The notes: a model not told the origin generated them from the letters alone. Numbered from the stretch's first letter, positions 7,392 through 16,187 are shown. The stretch is DNA of 64,000 bases from Dryocola clanedunensis (GCF_025215155.1 NZ_JALHAM010000122.1), one strand, 5' to 3'. Translations and numbers: made by a program.

Positions 7392-8365
7392 GCGTTTCTC
7401 TCCCGAACGAAGCGCCCGGCAGCGAGCAGAACCAGCAGGGCCAGCGCGATCAGCAGCGGCCACTCGAACAGCGGAATGTGCCAGGACCAGCCGATAGATT
7501 TCACCTGTACCGGGGTGATGGCGTCGATCTCTTGCCAGACGCTATCCAGGGACGCGCCGGAGCTGGCGGCGGTCCATGATTTTCCGCCGGTGATACGGGC
7601 AATGTCCTGCATTAAAGGAAGATCCACCTTGTCATCGCCCGTACTGTTCAAATCGCCAAAGGCAATGGTATGGACCTGGACATGGTGGCTGGCAGCCAGC
7701 TGCGCAGCCAGCGACGGGGCCAGCTGAGACGCCGTGTCGTTACCATCGGTCAGCAGAATAGCCAGCTTGCTGGCGTCTTTATTGCTGGTGCTGTCGAGAA
7801 GTTTAACGCCCACGCCCAGCGCGTCGCCGATGGCGGTTTGCTCGCCAATCATGCCGGGTGCCAGTTGGTTGATACGGGTCTGCAAGGCTTGTTTATCTTC
7901 ACTCAGTGGTGCAAACGGCCAGGCCTGACTTGCAAATATCACAAGCCCAATACGATCGGATTTGCGTGCGGCGACGAATTTCCTGACGGATTCCTGTACC
8001 GCCTGCAAGCGCGTGGCCCCACCCTGCACGTCGTTTTTACCCATGGAGCCTGAAACATCAAGGATCAGCACCACGTCGCGCATCGGTTTCTGAATATGCT
8101 GCGGTGGCGTCAGGTATTCAGGGCGAGAGAGGGCGGCAACCAGCAGTATCCAGACCAGCCAGAACATCAGGGTGGAGAGTTTGCTACTGCGCACGGGCTG
8201 GCTGTTAAGTTTTAGCTCATCAATAAGATCGGGCAGAAACGGCACACGAACATGCTCTTTCACTTCCCGATCCTGAGGCAGGAAGTAGCGGCCAAGCAGC
8301 GGCAGGAAAATCAGCAGCCAGGCCCAGGGCCAGGCAAAATCCAGACGGCTCAGAAACTCAGACAT
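7388..8365 (-). CDS. VWA-domain membrane protein (BatA-like)
   Basis: A 325-residue protein has membrane spans near the N terminus (about 12-30 and 62-80), a VWA domain with an intact MIDAS motif DVSGSMG (about residue 103), LLTDGND as the later MIDAS aspartate loop, and a C-terminal span. BatA-type proteins work with MoxR ATPases, probably as a metal-dependent adaptor that recruits client proteins. The gene overlaps the DUF4381 gene by eight bases and the next VWA gene by four, so expression is coupled. Confidence 0.8.
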   Translation of the reverse strand: MSEFLSRLDFAWPWAWLLIFLPLLGRYFLPQDREVKEHVRVPFLPDLIDELKLNSQPVRSSKLSTLMFWLVWILLVAALSRPEYLTPPQHIQKPMRDVVLILDVSGSMGKNDVQGGATRLQAVQESVRKFVAARKSDRIGLVIFASQAWPFAPLSEDKQALQTRINQLAPGMIGEQTAIGDALGVGVKLLDSTSNKDASKLAILLTDGNDTASQLAPSLAAQLAASHHVQVHTIAFGDLNSTGDDKVDLPLMQDIARITGGKSWTAASSGASLDSVWQEIDAITPVQVKSIGWSWHIPLFEWPLLIALALLVLLAAGRFVRERNA

Positions 8366-8798
8366 AAGGCAGTTTCTCCAGCCAGGTTTTCAGTTGGGTT
8401 TGCAGGCGCGCGTTTTGGCTGGCGTCCAGCTCGTTGTCCGGCCGGCAATATTTTTCACTCAGCGCCCGGCGCAGTTCGCTATCAATTTCCACCTGAGATA
8501 ACAATTCTTCAGGCTTTAACGCATGGCTTACCGCCGCACGGGGCTGATGCATCAGCAGAATACGTTTAATCAGTGCCAGCCAGCCGTCCGCGTTATGCGG
8601 CTGCTGGAGAGAAGCCAGCGCCTGACGACGCCACAGGTTGCGGCGCCAGCGGCCCAGGCGGAACAGCAGGAAGATAAATAGTGCGATGAGTAACACGAGG
8701 CCCAGCACCAGCCAGCCCGGGGGCAGGGGGAACCAGGAAATACTTTGAGGTAGCGCGGGCTGCAGCAGCTCCGGCACGCTATAGCCTTTTTCCAGCAT
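8358..8798 (-). CDS. DUF4381 membrane protein
   Basis: A 146-residue protein has one membrane span (about 28-48, GWLVLGLVLLIALFIFLLF) followed by a basic stretch and a helical cytoplasmic domain. The size and its position between a DUF58 gene and a VWA gene are characteristic of DUF4381 in MoxR operons. It starts directly after the DUF58 stop codon. Function unknown; presumed membrane component of the MoxR/VWA complex. Confidence 0.7.
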   Translation of the reverse strand: MLEKGYSVPELLQPALPQSISWFPLPPGWLVLGLVLLIALFIFLLFRLGRWRRNLWRRQALASLQQPHNADGWLALIKRILLMHQPRAAVSHALKPEELLSQVEIDSELRRALSEKYCRPDNELDASQNARLQTQLKTWLEKLPYV

Positions 8799-9704
8799 TC
8801 AGACTCCCTTTTGCAACTGCTTGATGAGGTCCTGTGCGACGACAATCTGATTGACGCGGATCCCAATCCTTGTAAGACGTTTTTCCTGGGCGGACAGACG
8901 GGCGGTGATGCTCTCCTGGATCTCTTCTTTCAGATGAGATGACAAAGAGAATGCGGCCTCACGTCCCTGATAGCTGGCGGCCAGATCGCCCGAAGACGGA
9001 AGGCGAAGATGCAGGTCGTCGAGCAGCACGAAAGCGCTGATTTCGCAGCGACGTCTCAGGGCTGCCAGCAGCGCTTCGCTCTGGTCATCCAGATCGTGAA
9101 AGTCGCTGAGCACCGCAACCCATGCGCCGCTGGGAATCAAATGGCTGGCATGCTGCAGCACGGAGGAGAGCGTGACGTTTGCCGCGGTTTCGTCAGGATA
9201 GCGCTCGGGCAGCTGCTGGTTGTAGTGCAAAATATCATCCAGCATGATGGGGAGGTTCAGACGGGGAGAGCGGCATTTTTGCAGGCTGGAGTGGGTGTCG
9301 CTGAACACTGCGCTACCCATGCGGTCACCGTCGTGCCAGCTGCGCCAGGCGAGCAGGCCGGCAATTTTGGCCGCGGCAACGGATTTCGTCTGACCGCGGG
9401 TGGCGAAAAACATATCCAGCCGCTGGTCAACAATCAGGAAGACCGGGCGCTCGCGCTCTTCGTTATATAAACGGATCCACGGGGAGCGCAGGCGGGCGGT
9501 AGCCTGCCAGTCAATGAGCCGGACGTCATCCCCGGGCTGATAGCGGCGCAGGCTGTCAAAATTCAGCCCGCGTCCCTGCTGACGTGAAACGCGTTCGCCC
9601 GCCAGCGCGCCCGGGGGAATTTGTCCCGGCGGGTTGGATAACAGCCGGGCTTCGCCTGCAAGGGCCATCAGGGTTTGCCTGTCAACCTGCAATGCGCGGT
9701 CCAT
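8799..9704 (-). CDS. DUF58 protein of the MoxR operon
   Basis: A 301-residue soluble protein contains the DUF58 hallmarks: GRGLNFDSLRRYQPGDDVR, IDWQATARL and the VWA-like FLIVDQRLDMFF. DUF58 proteins almost always lie next to MoxR ATPases and are thought to be VWA-related adaptors. Start ATG overlaps the MoxR stop by one base (TAATG). Probably cytosolic. Confidence 0.8.
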   Translation of the reverse strand: MDRALQVDRQTLMALAGEARLLSNPPGQIPPGALAGERVSRQQGRGLNFDSLRRYQPGDDVRLIDWQATARLRSPWIRLYNEERERPVFLIVDQRLDMFFATRGQTKSVAAAKIAGLLAWRSWHDGDRMGSAVFSDTHSSLQKCRSPRLNLPIMLDDILHYNQQLPERYPDETAANVTLSSVLQHASHLIPSGAWVAVLSDFHDLDDQSEALLAALRRRCEISAFVLLDDLHLRLPSSGDLAASYQGREAAFSLSSHLKEEIQESITARLSAQEKRLTRIGIRVNQIVVAQDLIKQLQKGV

Positions 9705-10702
9705 TACGCCACCACTGCGTCAAGCAACAGTTTGATGACGTCGTCCGCCGAACAGTTATCGGCATTGGCCTGGTAGCTGAGCATCAGGCGGTGGCGAAGG
9801 ACTGCCGGGGCCACTTTCTGAATATCTTCCGGCAGCACGGCATCACGGCCTTCAAGCCAGGCCAGCGCTCGTCCGCAGCGATCGAGGGCAAGGGTGCCAC
9901 GAGGGCTGACGCCAAAGGAGATGTAGCTGGCCAGTTTATCGCTGACGCCCTGTGGATGACGGGTCATATCGACCAGATTAACCATGTAATCTTCGATGCC
10001 GGGAGCAACGTAAACCGCTGAGATCTCCTGCCAGCAGGTCGCGATGTCTTCCTGGGAAAGCATCAATGTTTCAGGTGCTTTTTCCTTAACCTCCGCAGTG
10101 CCGGCCAGGTATTTCTTCTGCTGTTCAGCACGGACCAGCTGCATGACTTTTTGCTCGTTCGCTTTGGAAGGGTAATCGACCAGTACCTTCATCAGAAAAC
10201 GGTCGAGCTGGGCTTCGGGTAAAGGCCAGGTGCCTTCCTGGTCGACCGGGTTTTGCGTAGCCAGCACCATAAAGATGCCGGGCAGCGGCCAGGTTTTCCC
10301 GGCCACGGTGACGTGGCGTTCTTCCATGGCTTCCAGCAGCGCGGACTGCACGCGTGCGGATGCACGGTTTATTTCATCCGCGAGGATGATGTTGCCGAAC
10401 ACCGGCCCCGGGCGGAAACGGAACTGATCCTCTTCCCGGGTAGCATTCTGCTGATAAATCTCGCTGCCGGTAATGTCCGACGGCAGCAGGTCGGGTGTGA
10501 ACTGAATACGGCGGAACTCGCCTTCTACATGCGCCGCCAGTTCACGTACCGCACGGGTTTTGGCAAGACCGGGTAACCCTTCCAGCAGGACGTGACCGTC
10601 GCAAAGTAGGGCGACGATCAGCATGCGGACCACGGATTCTTGCCCCAGAACCTGTTGGTTCATGCGCTGCTCTAATTCAAGCAGTTTCTCTCTGTTGGTC
10701 AC
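9704..10702 (-). CDS. MoxR-family AAA+ ATPase
   Basis: A 332-residue ATPase with Walker A GLPGLAKT (about 42-49), Walker B IILADEINRA, sensor FMVLATQNP and the arginine-finger region LDRFLMKV. MoxR proteins act as chaperones that help assemble or activate enzyme complexes, using VWA partners; the VWA, DUF58 and BatD-like genes downstream fit. The start is a GTG that overlaps the stop of the sulfatase-maturase gene (GTGA). Lying right after the maturase suggests a link to sulfatase activation or export, which is inference. Confidence 0.85.
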   Translation of the reverse strand: MTNREKLLELEQRMNQQVLGQESVVRMLIVALLCDGHVLLEGLPGLAKTRAVRELAAHVEGEFRRIQFTPDLLPSDITGSEIYQQNATREEDQFRFRPGPVFGNIILADEINRASARVQSALLEAMEERHVTVAGKTWPLPGIFMVLATQNPVDQEGTWPLPEAQLDRFLMKVLVDYPSKANEQKVMQLVRAEQQKKYLAGTAEVKEKAPETLMLSQEDIATCWQEISAVYVAPGIEDYMVNLVDMTRHPQGVSDKLASYISFGVSPRGTLALDRCGRALAWLEGRDAVLPEDIQKVAPAVLRHRLMLSYQANADNCSADDVIKLLLDAVVA

Positions 10703-11994
10703 TTGCGTACTCCTGCAAAGTCACGTTTCAAAAGTGTGGCGATACCGACAAGGATCGGCTCGGCGTAGTTGAAAAAGGCTTTGATGCCCGGGCAGAGATA
10801 GTTCAGCCCTTGCTCACCGTCCGGCGTACGTACGAGGCGGTTTTTCGGGCATTCGCCCCAGCAAAGCTTCAGATAAGGGCATTTTTTGCAGTATTCCGGC
10901 AGGGTGTCTTTTTTACCCATGCCAAAGGCCTGCTGGCGTTCAGAGAAGGCCATGTGCGCCAGTTTGGTATCTGCAATATTACCGATCTGATATTCCGGGT
11001 AGACGTAGTGGTCGCAGGAGTAGATATCGCCATTCTTCTCGACCGCCAGCCCTTTGCCGCAGAACTCTGAGGCGGTACAAATTTGCGCGGGCATGCCCAT
11101 CACCTGAGCAACGGCAGTTTCAAACAGGTTGACCTGTACGCGGCCTAAGTCGTTGTTTACCCACTCTTCAAAGACCGCGATCAGGAAGGTGCCCCAGTCA
11201 TCAGGATCCACTGACCAGTCGGTGACAATGGAATCCAGATCGCCTGGTTTGGCGCGGCGGGTACCCGTGACGGGGATGGTGTCTTCCCGCCAGAATTGCG
11301 GAGCGGTACTTTTGAAGTCCACAGGCTCGACGCAAGGGTTGAACTGGATATAGGTTGCGCCCAGTTCACGGGTCATAAAGCGGTAAACTTCCAGCGGGAA
11401 GCGCGCGTTGGTGCGGTTGACGGTGACGAGGGCGTTGAACGGAACCTGGTATTTTTTCAGCGCTTCGACGCCCTTCATCACTTTGTCGAATGTCGGTTTG
11501 CCGCTGCGCGTGACGCGGTAGCGGTCATGTAATTCCCGTGGGCCGTCAATCGACAGTCCCACCAGAAAACGGTGTTCTTTTAGAAACTCAGCCCACTTGT
11601 CGTTAATCAGCACGCCATTTGTTTGAAGGTCGTTTTCGATGCGCTGGCCCGGCTTCTGGTACTGCTTCTGAAATTTGACGACTTTTTCAAAGAACTCCAG
11701 CCCCATCAGGGTCGGCTCGCCGCCCTGCCAGGAGAAGACAACCTGCTCGCCGTCCTGGCCGTCAATGTACTGGCGAATGAAGTTTTCCAGCACCTCGTCG
11801 CTCATGCCGGTGTGGCGGTCCTGGTGGAGCAGGTCTTCTTTAGAGAGGTAAAAACAGTAGGTGCAATCAAGATTGCAGGTGGAGCCGGTCGGCTTCGCCA
11901 TGACGTGGAAACGGCGTTTATATTCAGGGCCTTTGCCATCGTAAATTTCTGCTGACGGTAACGCTTTTACCGGCAATGTTGTGCTGTATCTCAT
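10699..11994 (-). CDS. Anaerobic sulfatase-maturating enzyme (radical SAM)
   Basis: A 431-residue radical-SAM/SPASM enzyme. The SAM cluster motif CNLDCTYC uses Cys40, Cys44 and Cys47. The C-terminal SPASM region has many Cys (CGKGLAVEKNGDIYSC, then CKKCPYLKLCWGEC) for two auxiliary clusters. The family oxidises a Ser or Cys of sulfatases to formylglycine; E. coli AslB and Klebsiella AtsB are relatives. The sulfatase just upstream carries a Ser-type motif, the class that needs this enzyme. Cytosolic. Confidence 0.9.
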   Translation of the reverse strand: MRYSTTLPVKALPSAEIYDGKGPEYKRRFHVMAKPTGSTCNLDCTYCFYLSKEDLLHQDRHTGMSDEVLENFIRQYIDGQDGEQVVFSWQGGEPTLMGLEFFEKVVKFQKQYQKPGQRIENDLQTNGVLINDKWAEFLKEHRFLVGLSIDGPRELHDRYRVTRSGKPTFDKVMKGVEALKKYQVPFNALVTVNRTNARFPLEVYRFMTRELGATYIQFNPCVEPVDFKSTAPQFWREDTIPVTGTRRAKPGDLDSIVTDWSVDPDDWGTFLIAVFEEWVNNDLGRVQVNLFETAVAQVMGMPAQICTASEFCGKGLAVEKNGDIYSCDHYVYPEYQIGNIADTKLAHMAFSERQQAFGMGKKDTLPEYCKKCPYLKLCWGECPKNRLVRTPDGEQGLNYLCPGIKAFFNYAEPILVGIATLLKRDFAGVRK

Positions 11995-12010
11995 AGCAAA
12001 CCCCTGAAGG

Positions 12011-12032
12011 TCCGGGCGAATACACGCCCGGA
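12011..12032 (-). other. Stem-loop between sulfatase and maturase genes
   Basis: TCCGGGCG (12011-12018) pairs with CGCCCGGA (12025-12032) in the only sizeable gap of the operon (48 bases). No T-run follows, so partial termination or an mRNA-processing site that raises sulfatase over maturase message is more likely than full termination. Confidence 0.5.
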
Positions 12033-12042
12033 TGATTAGTCA

Positions 12043-13620
12043 TTACTTATTGATGTTAGAACCTTGTTCAATCATCGCCGCCGCGTCGGAAACGGTAAAC
12101 GAACCTGGTTTCTGACGTGGTGGGAACTCTTTAAAGGTCGCCAGCATCTGGGTCACGTATTTCTGAGCGCCGCCCATCAGGAACATGCGGTCGTAGAACC
12201 AGCTCTGGTAGCCCATGCCGTCGGAGCCTTTCTCCAGCGGATCCACTTCCAGATCGAAGATCATCGGCGCACGCAGTTTGGTGAACGGATAACGCCACAG
12301 ATCCAGACCGGTATGCTCCTGGATCATGAAGTGTGCTTTCCAGCGGCCATAGCGCATCGCCAGCAGATCGCCGTCATCGCTCCAGTAGAAGAACTCTTTA
12401 CGCGGGTCTTCGCCTTTGCCCTGCAGGAAGTCCAACTGGTTGTAGCCGTCCAGGTGAACTTTGTAGGTGATTGAAGGGGTTTTGTAGCCTTTCAGCAGCT
12501 GTTCTTTGATATCCGGAACGCCCGCTGCGGCAACAAAGGTAGGGAACCAGTCGTTACTGCCGAAGATATCGTTGATGAGCGTGCCCGGTTTGATGTGACC
12601 AGGCCATTTGACCATTGCTGGTACGCGGAAACCACCTTCCCAGCCGGTGTTTTTCTCGCCGCGGAATGGTGTGATACCTGCATCAGGCCAGGTCGCGGTC
12701 ATCGGACCGTTATCGGTGGTGTACAGCACGATGGTGTTGTCTTCAATGCCGAGATCTTTAATCTTCTGCAGCACTTCACCAACCATCTTATCGTGTTCAA
12801 CCATACCGTCCGCATAGTCACCCAGCCCGGTCACGCCTTTGCTGGCATCCTTCAGGTGAGTTTTGTTGTGCATACGGGTGGTGTTGAACCAGGTAAAGAA
12901 TGGCTTACCGGCTTTGGTCTGGCGTTCCATGAAGTCGTTGTTGGCCGCCAGAGTTTCTTCGTCAACGGTCCCCATACGTTTGATATTCAGAGGGCCAGTA
13001 TCTTCAATTTTGCCGTCAGCGGTGCTCTTAATGACGCCGCGTGGGCCAAACTGCTTACGGAACTCTGGGTCTTTCGGATAGTCAGGATTTTCTGGTTCTT
13101 CTTCAGCATTCAGGTGGTACAGGTTGCCGAGGAATTCATCAAAACCGTGAGCGGTTGGCAGGAATTCATCGCGGTCGCCCAGGTGGTTTTTACCAAACTG
13201 TCCGGTAGCGTAGCCAAGCTGCTTAAGGATGTTTGCTATAGTCGGGTCTTCTTTCTGCAGGCCCTGCGGCGCACCTGGCATACCGACTTTACTCATCCCT
13301 GTGCGGAATGGCATCTGGCCAGTAATGAATGAAGAACGTCCAGCGGTTGAACTCTGCTCAGCATAATAGGAGGTGAACTTGGCACCTTCATTAGCAATAC
13401 TGTCGATGTTTGGCGTTTTATAACCCATCATGCCTTGGTTATAAGTGCTCAGGTTCCAGTAACCAATGTCATCACCAAAGATAACGACGATGTTTGGTTT
13501 CGATGCATCTTGTTTCGGTGAAGCAGTGGCAGGAGCGGCTTGAGCCATGGACGCAGCACCAGACATCAGCGTTAGCATGCTGGCTAGCATTGTCCTTTTA
13601 AACGGGACATTGTTGAACAT
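12043..13620 (-). CDS. Periplasmic Ser-type sulfatase
   Basis: A 525-residue alkaline-phosphatase-fold sulfatase. A signal peptide ends near AQA (about residue 28). Metal ligands start with IFGDDIGY (Asp50, Asp51). The formylglycine motif is S-T-A-G-R at residues 91-95, with Ser as precursor and Ala replacing the more usual Pro. A GGAG ribosome site precedes the ATG by seven bases. Substrate unknown (arylsulfate or sulfated sugar or lipid). It leads the operon with its own maturase and the MoxR/VWA genes. Likely expressed under sulfur limitation, though no site was proven. Confidence 0.85.
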   Translation of the reverse strand: MFNNVPFKRTMLASMLTLMSGAASMAQAAPATASPKQDASKPNIVVIFGDDIGYWNLSTYNQGMMGYKTPNIDSIANEGAKFTSYYAEQSSTAGRSSFITGQMPFRTGMSKVGMPGAPQGLQKEDPTIANILKQLGYATGQFGKNHLGDRDEFLPTAHGFDEFLGNLYHLNAEEEPENPDYPKDPEFRKQFGPRGVIKSTADGKIEDTGPLNIKRMGTVDEETLAANNDFMERQTKAGKPFFTWFNTTRMHNKTHLKDASKGVTGLGDYADGMVEHDKMVGEVLQKIKDLGIEDNTIVLYTTDNGPMTATWPDAGITPFRGEKNTGWEGGFRVPAMVKWPGHIKPGTLINDIFGSNDWFPTFVAAAGVPDIKEQLLKGYKTPSITYKVHLDGYNQLDFLQGKGEDPRKEFFYWSDDGDLLAMRYGRWKAHFMIQEHTGLDLWRYPFTKLRAPMIFDLEVDPLEKGSDGMGYQSWFYDRMFLMGGAQKYVTQMLATFKEFPPRQKPGSFTVSDAAAMIEQGSNINK

Positions 13621-14048
13621 TTTGGTTCTCCATCATTTAAGGGCCACAGTCAGTATAGTAAAACCCCAGGAATTCCCCATGACTTAAGGGAAATAAATTT
13701 CGCTTATCAACTGCTTATAGAACGATAAAGTGGCTAAATTAGCATTTCAGGAGGTGAAAGACTTTAAGCAGACTATTTAAATTTACATTTAAATATAAAA
13801 AGTCAGGCAAAAATGGATTGTGACGTGCAGCTATCGTTATTATGGGCGCATTTCGCTCAAGAATAATTTTTTTTTAAACTTAGACGCACGGCAACCTCAA
13901 CATAGAGGTGTGACTGCAGAAAATAACGACGGAGTTAATTATTAGCAATGAAAGCAAAGCGCTTCCTGAATACCTCTCACATACCGTCCTGCAACTGGCG
14001 TACATCCATCTATAATCTTTCCATCGGCAATAACGAGACGGCTGGCAA
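13621..14048. other. Divergent intergenic region, sulfatase / FadL-like gene
   Basis: This 428-base gap holds the promoters of two divergent genes. On the minus strand a TATACT -10 (about 13655-13660) lies 35 bases upstream of the sulfatase ATG. The stretch TTTATTTCCCTTAAG just above it looks like CysB-site sequence, but CysB sites are too loose to call by eye. The middle is AT-rich. No convincing gene was found; the 61-residue minus-strand frame at 13880-14065 overlaps the porin start and has no ribosome site. Confidence 0.45.
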
Positions 14049-15233
14049 ATGAAAAAAATCGCCATTATATGTTCAGGGTTATTATTCTCATCGCTTTCCC
14101 ATGCAGGTGCGCTGTTTTTCTATGAGATTGGTACGGAAGACACGGCGCTTGCCGGAGCAGGGCAGGCAGCACGTGCTCAGGATGCTTCTACTATCGTCAG
14201 TAACCCTGCCGGGATGACACGTCTGCCGGACCATATGGTAACGGGTGGATTGCAGGCGCTGGGGGGGAATATCGATTACCAGATGGATAACGATAATCTG
14301 AAAAGCCCGGGTAATGAGCTGGATGTGATGCCTAATGCCAGTGGTTTTTATAGCCAGAAGGTGACGGATAATCTTTATGCCGGTATCGGACTTTACGGCA
14401 ACTACGGTCTGGGCGTTAATTTCGGTAATTGGTCAGGCGAGCGGATAATTAAAAAAAGCACCCTGATGGCGATGACGCTGAGTCCATCATTGGCCTATCG
14501 CCTGAATGACAGACTTTCCATTGGTGCCTCTGCCAATGTTAACTACGGTTTCCTGTCGTTGACTCGCGATGTAAATGATCATGACGAAACGCAGAAAGAT
14601 CATGACTGGTCGACAAACTACCGTTTGGGTTTGTTGATGCAGCTGACCGATCAGACTCGCATGGGGTTAACCTGGAATAGCCAGGCAAAATATGATTTCA
14701 GTATTGATGGTAAGGCGCGTTTACCGAATGTGCCCAATGCAGAATTCGATATTCCCATCGCCGCCCAGGTCTATCAGCCACAGCAGCTGATGCTGAGTAT
14801 GGTGCATGATTTCAATAAGCAATGGTCGGTATTGGGAGACTTAGGCTGGCAGGACTGGAGCCGCTTTGGCGCGCCGCAAATCACCGTCAGAGGGCAGACG
14901 GTTGATAAAAACAGTCGTCTGAAAGATACCTGGCATACCGCCATCGGCGTGCAGTACCGTCCGACCGATCTCTGGCGCCTGAATGCTGGCGTCGCGTTTG
15001 ACAGCACGCCATACCATACCCAGAGCGATGTCGCGCTCTCCATGCCGACAGGGGATGAATGGCGATTTGCTACCGGTGCGCAATATCAGGTGACTAAGGC
15101 AAGCAATGTCGGTTTCGCCGTGGAATACCTGCATATGCAGTCTGGCAAAGTCGCCACGCCTGAGGTTTTGCAGGGCAGCTATAACCACCCTTACATGTGG
15201 TTTGCCAGCGTCAACTACAGCTATCAGTTCTAA
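14049..15233 (+). CDS. FadL/OmpP1-family outer-membrane porin
   Basis: A 394-residue protein with a signal peptide (cleaved near SHA, about residue 19) and a beta-barrel ending in Phe (NYSYQF), the usual outer-membrane assembly signal. The N-terminal hatch region with IVSNPAGMTRL matches FadL/TodX family members, which let hydrophobic compounds such as fatty acids or aromatics cross the outer membrane. It is shorter than E. coli FadL and diverged, so a paralogue with another substrate. Ribosome site is weak. Confidence 0.8.
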   Translation: MKKIAIICSGLLFSSLSHAGALFFYEIGTEDTALAGAGQAARAQDASTIVSNPAGMTRLPDHMVTGGLQALGGNIDYQMDNDNLKSPGNELDVMPNASGFYSQKVTDNLYAGIGLYGNYGLGVNFGNWSGERIIKKSTLMAMTLSPSLAYRLNDRLSIGASANVNYGFLSLTRDVNDHDETQKDHDWSTNYRLGLLMQLTDQTRMGLTWNSQAKYDFSIDGKARLPNVPNAEFDIPIAAQVYQPQQLMLSMVHDFNKQWSVLGDLGWQDWSRFGAPQITVRGQTVDKNSRLKDTWHTAIGVQYRPTDLWRLNAGVAFDSTPYHTQSDVALSMPTGDEWRFATGAQYQVTKASNVGFAVEYLHMQSGKVATPEVLQGSYNHPYMWFASVNYSYQF

Positions 15234-15351
15234 AATTGCTTGAAATGCAGGCTACTGATTTCATTATTTAATTATTTGCGGTCAATTAATCGGCAAACAG
15301 TTTGCCAGGGAATTGCATCGACGGTTTGCATTGTGTAGTATGCCCTCCGTC

Positions 15352-15427
<76 letters not shown>

Positions 15428-15433
15428 TTATTT

Positions 15434-15465
15434 GAGAAAAAGCCACCTTAGGGTGGCTTTTTCTC
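15434..15465. terminator. Symmetric terminator after tRNA-Thr
   Basis: GAGAAAAAGCCACC pairs perfectly with GGTGGCTTTTTCTC around a TTAG loop, with T-runs in both directions. It sits seven bases after the tRNA end. Confidence 0.85.
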
Positions 15466-15524
15466 GTCTGAATTTACCCGTCGGCTTGTTGCATCAGTGC
15501 GTCACGGATTTTGAATAGAGCTGG

Positions 15525-15783
15525 ATGACGATGATACCCGTGCTGTGCGGTAATCAATCAGCTGGGGGCGCTCTCTTTCCTGAGTTTCTGCATCATCGTT
15601 ATCGACTACTCCTGGCAGCGAAACGGTCCGCTTTTCATTCCCGGCCTGCGGCCGGGAGAGCCGCTTTTGCTGGCGCAGTACTACCTTTCAGGCACCGCGC
15701 TGCAACGGCCGGAGGGCACGGCGCCGGTGTTGGGTTTTATCGGCGTGCTCTGGGGTGGGCCTGGCCTGTCTGTCATCGTTTAA
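15525..15783 (+). pseudogene. Possible frameshifted small membrane protein
   Basis: Starting from ATG at 15525 the frame reads MTMIPVLC and then, after the GCGG at 15547-15550, must shift by one base to continue as a coherent hydrophobic protein (QLGALSFLSFCIIVIDYSW from 15559, ending GGPGLSVIV at TAA 15783). The 74-codon second part is open and protein-like; the first frame beyond the shift becomes Arg/His-rich nonsense. Removing one G would give about 85 residues with one membrane span. No family recognised. It could also be non-coding. Confidence 0.3.
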
Positions 15784-15854
15784 ATCCAGCCCTGCTGGCT
15801 GGCGAACCAGACAACGATGGCGACAACGATCAGCACTATTGTTGTTTTTCTCAT
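15780..15854 (-). CDS. yoaJ: YoaJ-like 24-residue membrane protein
   Basis: The minus strand encodes 24 residues beginning MRKTTIVLIVVAIVVWF and ending QQGWI. The length and the MxKTTI start match E. coli YoaJ (24 residues, MKKTTIIMMGVAIIVV as I recall). It is one membrane span with a short tail. A GAAG sequence lies upstream as a weak ribosome site. Function of YoaJ is unknown. Confidence 0.6.
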   Translation of the reverse strand: MRKTTIVLIVVAIVVWFASQQGWI

Positions 15855-15907
15855 GGGGCTTCAGTCTCAGGATGAAAGAGGAGAGGGGATCGCCGTGATA
15901 ATAATGT

Positions 15908-16150
15908 TTACTCGTCGGGGACGAGCCAGAAGTCAGCTTCGTCAAACATCTCTTCAATCAGGCGGTTGATACGCTCTTTTTCGGTTTTGGTGCAGTCGCT
16001 GTGCACGGCGTTAGTCTGCATAGGTTTAACTTTTACCAGTGCGTCCGGGAAAAGGCCCGCCATTCTACGGGTCAGCTCAGCGAGGATCTTCTCGTTTGCA
16101 CCAGGCAGGCCTGCCACGTTGCGTTTGTCATATACCAGTTCAACGAACAT
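15908..16150 (-). CDS. DinI/MsgA-family SOS-induced protein
   Basis: An 80-residue protein (MFVELVYDKRN to DFWLVPDE). The tail RINRLIEEMFDEADFWLV is the acidic C-terminal helix of the DinI family; overall it is closest to Salmonella MsgA as I recall. DinI proteins modulate RecA filaments. The start at 16150 has an AAGGG ribosome site seven bases upstream; the longer frame to 16210 runs through the promoter. A near-perfect LexA box lies upstream (16168-16187), giving direct evidence for SOS control. Confidence 0.8.
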   Translation of the reverse strand: MFVELVYDKRNVAGLPGANEKILAELTRRMAGLFPDALVKVKPMQTNAVHSDCTKTEKERINRLIEEMFDEADFWLVPDE

Positions 16151-16167
16151 CAAAAAACCCTTAATAA

Positions 16168-16187
16168 AGCTGTATTTATATACAGTA
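16168..16187 (-). promoter_or_regulatory. LexA (SOS) box
   Basis: On the minus strand the core is CTGTATATAAATACAG (16170-16185), with the required CTGT-N8-ACAG and an AT-rich middle, preceded by TA as in the consensus. It lies 20-35 bases before the DinI/MsgA-type start codon. Confidence 0.85.

Noticed and set aside
12595..13332. 245-codon plus-strand frame over the sulfatase
   Set aside because: Antisense shadow; the minus strand has all sulfatase motifs.
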